Of a stretch of 64,000 nt of DNA, positions 60,823 to 64,000 are shown piece after piece. Made by a program: the position numbers and the translations under genes. The notes below the pieces were generated by a model that was not told the DNA's origin, made no database searches, and saw only the letters and a program-made list of their open reading frames with translations. Origin of the DNA: Herbiconiux sp. L3-i23 (GTDB lineage Bacteria > Actinomycetota > Actinomycetes > Actinomycetales > Microbacteriaceae); assembly GCF_023734115.1 (NCBI RefSeq), contig NZ_AP025737.1, positions 2,542,001-2,606,000 of the forward strand, given 5' to 3'. The first letter of the stretch is position 1, and the number at the start of each line of letters is the position of its first letter.

Positions 60823-61338
60823 TCACTTCCCGGGGTCGGCGGGCCCCTCGAAGTCTTCGGGTTCGACGTGCTCGATGAAGTCGCGGAACTCCTCGACCGC
60901 CGAATCGTCGTCCTGCTCCGTCGCGATCAGGGAGCCGGGGATGCCGGCGTCGTCGAAGACCGCGTCCGCGACGAAGAGCGACGCACCGGTGCGCGAGGCG
61001 ACGGCGATCGCATCGGACGGGCGCGCGTCGAGCACTCGCCTGCCGATCGGGGTCTGCACCGTGATCTCGGCGTAGAAGGTGCCGTCCTCGATGCGCGTCA
61101 CCTCGACCCGGTCGATCTGGGCGCCGAACGCGTCGACGAGGCTGCGGATCAGGTCGTGCGACAGCGGTCGCGGCGGCACCGCGCCCTCGATGGCGATGAG
61201 GATCGAGGTCGCCTCCTGCTCACCGATCCAGATCGGGAGCAGGCGCTCCGCCTCGCCGTCGCCGTCGAGCGGCTTCAACAGGATGATGTGCTGACCGAGC
61301 GCGTCGAGGGCGACCCCGGCGATGTTGACCTGGACCAT
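60823..61338 (-). CDS. bifunctional nuclease family protein (DUF151)
   Basis: The 171-residue protein has LPIWIGEQEATSILIAIEG, RPLSHDLIRSLVDAFG, RVEVTRIEDGTFYAEI and LDARPSDAIAVASRTGA, the conserved blocks of the DUF151/BFN family (DNase/RNase activity reported in plants, hypothetical in bacteria). An acidic C-terminal tail follows. GGAAGGTGA lies before the ATG. In actinobacteria it is often near signalling FHA and MerR genes, which are not present here. Confidence 0.92.
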   Translation of the reverse strand: MVQVNIAGVALDALGQHIILLKPLDGDGEAERLLPIWIGEQEATSILIAIEGAVPPRPLSHDLIRSLVDAFGAQIDRVEVTRIEDGTFYAEITVQTPIGRRVLDARPSDAIAVASRTGASLFVADAVFDDAGIPGSLIATEQDDDSAVEEFRDFIEHVEPEDFEGPADPGK

Positions 61339-61436
61339 GGCGAGTCACCTTCCGACGCCGTTCGCCGCAATGGTAGAACTCGCAGATGACCGACGGCAGG
61401 GTGCGGCGCCGCCTCACTGCACCCACCCAGGGGAGG

Positions 61437-61769
61437 TCAGCCCGCCAGGTACTCGAAGGGCTTGTCGGTGCTGTTGTCCCACACGAGGACGTCGCCTGAC
61501 TCGGGACGGATGAACTGCAGGTCCGCCCCCACGGGAGTCGACCAGAGTGCGACCATCGCCGGCTCGATCGCGACGACGGCGGCGTAGTCGAGTTCGATCA
61601 GCCTGCCCTCGTCCTCGATGTCGATGTCGCCGTCGAGCGCGCCCGAGTAGAGCCGCCAGCCGGTGTCGCCGGGACCGTCGGGCTCACGTCGGAATGCCCA
61701 GCGGATGGGGGCGCCTCCGCTCACGACGTCGGACGACACCAGTGAAGTGACCTGCTCGCTACCCGTCAT
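61437..61769 (-). CDS. DUF2185 domain protein
   Basis: The 110-residue protein contains VSSDVVSGGAPIRWAFRREP, GDTGWRLYSG and a C-terminal PVGADLQFIRPESG, matching the DUF2185 family (some members are called Imm33-like immunity proteins). No toxin gene is adjacent. TAGCGT six bases before the ATG suggests a leaderless mRNA. Its job in this genome is unknown. Confidence 0.8.
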   Translation of the reverse strand: MTGSEQVTSLVSSDVVSGGAPIRWAFRREPDGPGDTGWRLYSGALDGDIDIEDEGRLIELDYAAVVAIEPAMVALWSTPVGADLQFIRPESGDVLVWDNSTDKPFEYLAG

Positions 61770-61818
61770 GCGGCCACGCTAGTGGGCGTCGCACGGCTCG
61801 GGAAGGCGCGCACGTCGA

Positions 61819-62037
61819 TCACGTCGAGTCGTCATCCGGAGTCCACCGCAGCACGTCGCCCGGCTGGCAGTCGAGCACGCGGCAGATGGCGTCGAGCGTC
61901 GTGAAGCGCACCGCCTTGGCGCGCCCGTTCTTCAGCACGGCGACGTTGGCGGGGGTGATGCCGATCGCGTCGGCGAAGTCGGCGACGGACATCTTGCGGC
62001 GGGCGAGCATGACGTCGATGTCGACGATGATCGCCAT
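61819..62037 (-). CDS. XRE/Cro-type helix-turn-helix regulator
   Basis: The 72-residue protein is almost only an HTH: RRKMSVADFADAIGITPANVAVLKNGRAKAVRFTTLDAICRVLDCQPGDVL. Such small Cro-like proteins (YozG type) usually pair with a DUF2975 membrane protein, as here: the ATG overlaps the DUF2975 stop by one base. It probably controls the pair through the palindrome at 62520-62536. Confidence 0.9.
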   Translation of the reverse strand: MAIIVDIDVMLARRKMSVADFADAIGITPANVAVLKNGRAKAVRFTTLDAICRVLDCQPGDVLRWTPDDDST

Positions 62038-62519
62038 CAGACGACCTCGGCGAGTTCGTCGCGGAGGTTCGTCGCGCTGCGGAGCAGCCCGCGCATGACC
62101 ACCATGAGCAGCACGAAGGCGGCGGCGAGGATGACCGCTCCCCCGATGATCACGATCAATCCGGGTGCGTCGAGGCGCGGCTCGACGACCAGCACGATGT
62201 GCGCGGCGACGGCGGTGAGCAGCACCGTGGCGACGACGCCGCTCCAGATGATCACGTCGACCCACCGGAAGGCGCCGTCGGTGAAGATCGCGTCGCGGCG
62301 CACGCGCGACAGTAGCGCCCACACGGCGACCAGCGCGACCTGCAGGCACACCCCGACTCCGATGCCGGCGACCGCGTAGGCGACGCCGAACTCGTCGAGA
62401 CCGGCATCGCTCGTGACACCGCGCCCGATGGCGGGGATCGCGAAGACCTGCACCACCAGAATGCCGAAGACGATCGAGACGACGAGGACGCGGAGGCCGG
62501 CGATGACGAGACGACTCAT
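62037..62519 (-). CDS. DUF2975 family membrane protein
   Basis: The 160-residue protein has four membrane helices (LVIAGLRVLVVSIVFGILVVQVF, GIGVGVCLQVALVAVWALL, IIWSGVVATVLLTAVAAHIVLVV, LIVIIGGAVILAAAFVLLMVVM), the topology of DUF2975. It is the first gene of a two-gene unit with the XRE regulator. GAGAAT lies six bases before the ATG and is covered by a palindrome. The function of the family is not known; a stress or toxin-antitoxin-like signalling role is only a guess. Confidence 0.87.
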   Translation of the reverse strand: MSRLVIAGLRVLVVSIVFGILVVQVFAIPAIGRGVTSDAGLDEFGVAYAVAGIGVGVCLQVALVAVWALLSRVRRDAIFTDGAFRWVDVIIWSGVVATVLLTAVAAHIVLVVEPRLDAPGLIVIIGGAVILAAAFVLLMVVMRGLLRSATNLRDELAEVV

Positions 62520-62536
62520 CTATCGATTCTCGATAG
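62520..62536. promoter_or_regulatory. palindromic operator of the DUF2975-XRE pair
   Basis: CTATCGATTCTCGATAG is a perfect inverted repeat with 7-bp arms and a 3-bp centre. It starts one base upstream of the DUF2975 ATG and covers the -10-like GAGAAT. This placement suits repression by the XRE protein encoded by the second gene. Confidence 0.65.
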
Positions 62537-62583
62537 CTAACGATCGGAAGTCAATAGCCCCTCCCCGGACTCCTCGGCGCTCA

Positions 62584-62774
62584 CGGACCGAATCAAGGAA
62601 AAAGCACGCCTCAGTCACAACTCCATGCCGATCCGAGCTCGCGCGACCCGAAATCTCCTTGATTTGGTCAGTCACAGCCCGAGGTGCCGAACCGAATGCA
62701 GGAGATTCTCGTCAGAAGGGGCGTATTCGGGCGCGAATCGGGGCTGCTCGGCAGAATCTCCTGCATTTGGTCCG
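62584..62774. repeat. 88-bp palindromic elements, cluster 3 (inverted T1 plus T2)
   Basis: A T1 element (62584-62671) lies in the opposite orientation to those at 35 and 53 kb: its complement reads CTGACCAAATCAAGGAGA at the start, and its internal GGATCGGCATGGAGTTGTGA has drifted. A T2 element (62688-62774) follows after 16 bp. The pair sits between the divergent DUF2975 and zinc-ribbon genes, so the family is not limited to convergent gaps. Confidence 0.88.
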
Positions 62775-62864
62775 TCACACAGGCGGGAAAGGCGGAGTGC
62801 CTGCTGCGCCGGATGTCGCTTCGCGTTCACCCCGGCGTCACCGGGTGGCACTACCGTCGCCGGC

Positions 62865-63023
62865 ATGACGAGCTGCACGCACTGCGGGGCCGGCGTCGTC
62901 TACCGCTTCCGCCGCAGCACTGCCTCGGCGACCGCGGGCTACGCGTACGTCTGCATCGCCCGCGACGACCACTTCTGGTTCGAGGCGCGCGCGGACAACG
63001 CACGCCTCAGCCGATCGGCGTGA
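62865..63023 (+). CDS. small CxxC protein
   Basis: The 52-residue protein begins MTSCTHCGAGVVYRFRR and continues with a single later Cys (YAYVCIARDDHFWF), so it has half a zinc ribbon plus one ligand. TACCGT lies seven bases before the ATG, supporting a leaderless start; larger frames through the repeat upstream are not credible. Its last 17 bases overlap the 3' end of the opposite-strand SnoaL-like gene. Confidence 0.55.
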   Translation: MTSCTHCGAGVVYRFRRSTASATAGYAYVCIARDDHFWFEARADNARLSRSA

Positions 63024-63366
63024 GCACGCCGATCTTCCACTCGCCCGCGTCGCCGACGAGCTGGTAGACGAAGCGCTCCCTCGCCCGGCCGCCGCTGAAC
63101 CAGGTCACGTCGGCCCAGATGCTGTGCTCGCCGCTCGCGACCACGTCGATCGTGTTCGTGGTTTCGTCGACCCCTTCGTATTGACCCCACGCCGACGCGA
63201 AGAACTGTTCGGTCTGGGTCCGATCCGTCACCGCGATCGACTGCCCGGGGAACAGGATGAGCGCCGGCACCGCGTAGAGCTCCGCGACTGCCGCCTCGTC
63301 CCGCGCGAGCAGCGCATCACCGTAGCGGCGGAAGAACTCGGACACGACATCATCGATCTCCGTCAT
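63007..63366 (-). CDS. SnoaL/NTF2-like protein (SgcJ/EcaC type)
   Basis: The 119-residue protein has the cone-shaped NTF2 fold pattern: FFRRYGDALLARDEAAVAELYAVPALILFPGQ, TQTEQFFASAWGQYEG and FVYQLVGDAGEWKIGVLTP. Members are enzymes or binding proteins in many pathways, so no substrate is proposed. TACGCT lies seven bases before the ATG at 63366, suggesting a leaderless mRNA. It is divergent from the LLM oxidoreductase gene. Confidence 0.85.
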   Translation of the reverse strand: MTEIDDVVSEFFRRYGDALLARDEAAVAELYAVPALILFPGQSIAVTDRTQTEQFFASAWGQYEGVDETTNTIDVVASGEHSIWADVTWFSGGRARERFVYQLVGDAGEWKIGVLTPIG

Positions 63367-63439
63367 GACCGGCAGCGTAGGAAGCGTTGAGGACGACGGC
63401 CGTCCGCTTCCGCACAGATGACCTACTTAGGCTGGAACG

Positions 63440-64000
63440 GTGACCGACTCGACCGCCGCGCTTTCCTCGACCTGGACAGACCGCCTCGGGAGGGTGGGCG
63501 TATGGCGGAGCACGCCGGAGATCACCCCGGCGCTCGCCGCATCGATCGAGCAGCTCGGCTACGGGACCCTCTGGTTGGGAGGCTCCCCCGCCTCGGATCT
63601 CCGAGCCGCCGAGGAGTTCCTCGACGCAACCGAGAGCCTGCAGGTCGCGACCGGCATCGTCAACATCTGGAAGTCCGACCCCGACGAGCTGGCTCGGTCG
63701 TTCCACCGGATCGAGGCGAAGCATCCCGGACGACTGGTGCTCGGCATCGGCACCGGTCACCGGGAGGCGTCGCCTGAGCGGGTGCGTCCGATCGACGCGA
63801 TGAACCGCTACCTCGATGTCCTCGACCGCGAGGGCGTGCCCGCCGGCGCGCGAGTGCTGTCAGCGCTCGGCCCTCGGATGCTCGAAGTCGCCTCGGAGCG
63901 CAGCGCCGGCACCCATCCCTACCTCACCGTTCCGCAGCAGACGCGCGAGGCCCGCGACGTGTTGGGCGAGGACGCACTCGTCGCCCCCGAGCAGACCGTC
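63440..64000 (+). CDS. LLM class (F420-dependent type) oxidoreductase, N-terminal part
   Basis: The visible 187 residues show a luciferase-like TIM barrel: VGVWRSTPEITPALAASIEQLGYGTLWLGGS, VATGIVNIW, HPGRLVLGIGTGH and an RPIDAMNRYLDVLD segment, typical of actinobacterial F420-dependent LLM oxidoreductases. The gene continues past the right edge. TAGGCT six bases before the GTG start at 63440 marks a leaderless promoter. The substrate is unknown. Confidence 0.88.
   Translation, partial: MTDSTAALSSTWTDRLGRVGVWRSTPEITPALAASIEQLGYGTLWLGGSPASDLRAAEEFLDATESLQVATGIVNIWKSDPDELARSFHRIEAKHPGRLVLGIGTGHREASPERVRPIDAMNRYLDVLDREGVPAGARVLSALGPRMLEVASERSAGTHPYLTVPQQTREARDVLGEDALVAPEQTV

Noticed and set aside
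61437-61769. Toxin-immunity pair based on DUF2185
   Set aside because: No polymorphic toxin or secretion gene is adjacent; the domain alone is not enough.

Overview
The window is chromosomal DNA of a high-GC actinobacterium, most likely of the family Microbacteriaceae (order Micrococcales). This rests on the strong GC bias, the many leaderless genes, and actinobacterial gene orders: abc-F / ispE / rsmA / tatD / metG / rsmI / pmt, and tRNA-Ala / SepX-GlpR-like membrane protein / rimJ-like acetyltransferase / galU / 5-formyl-THF cyclo-ligase / fmdB / mscL. A large helicase-like protein with an MTES_1575-type nuclease domain and an F420-type LLM oxidoreductase fit the same group. No phage, plasmid, IS transposase or CRISPR genes were seen.

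Layout. 1-6.2 kb: a catabolic operon (GntR/FCD regulator, D-2-hydroxyacid dehydrogenase, sugar-type ABC binding lipoprotein with two permeases, DapA-family aldolase), closed by a strong terminator. 6.2-9.3 kb: a ZIP metal transporter behind a six-codon leaderless upstream ORF, small membrane and zinc-ribbon proteins, tRNA-Gln(TTG), a MarR regulator and an 0.8-kb block of composite repeats. 9.3-21.3 kb: housekeeping genes (ABC-F ATPase, MOSC protein, ispE, rsmA, tatD, metG, rsmI, pmt) with a MarR/SDR pair inserted between ispE and rsmA. 21.3-33.4 kb: DUF3060 lipoprotein, an iron-box-controlled SIP-like domain protein, DUF3140, DUF255 thioredoxin protein with TauE/SafE permease, aldo/keto reductase, hrpA, nagA, DHA2 exporter. 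33.4-45.6 kb: accessory metabolism (MFS transporter, FMN reductase, aldo/keto reductases, DUF4349 lipoprotein, LAXTG-like surface protein, aldose epimerase, Na+/H+ antiporter, NAD-dependent epimerase) separated by repeat-rich gaps. 45.6-57.4 kb: methyltransferase, TupA-like ATP-grasp protein, tRNA-Ala(CGC) with a truncated copy, the envelope/division block and the helicase-like gene. 57.4-64 kb: HesB-like protein, carboxylesterase, GT2, bifunctional nuclease, DUF2185, an XRE/DUF2975 pair, small proteins and the start of an LLM oxidoreductase.

Two themes run across the window. First, at least fifteen genes carry a TANNNT-like -10 hexamer 6-7 nt before the start codon and no Shine-Dalgarno sequence, the hallmark of leaderless transcripts; this was used to choose starts. 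Second, intergenic gaps hold several unrelated families of palindromic repeats. The most striking are 88-bp elements of two subtypes that alternate with a 113-115 bp period at 35.2, 52.9 and 62.6 kb, and a converging array of 19-bp tandem repeats at 36.5 kb. No transposase for either was found here, and they are the best candidates for something undescribed.
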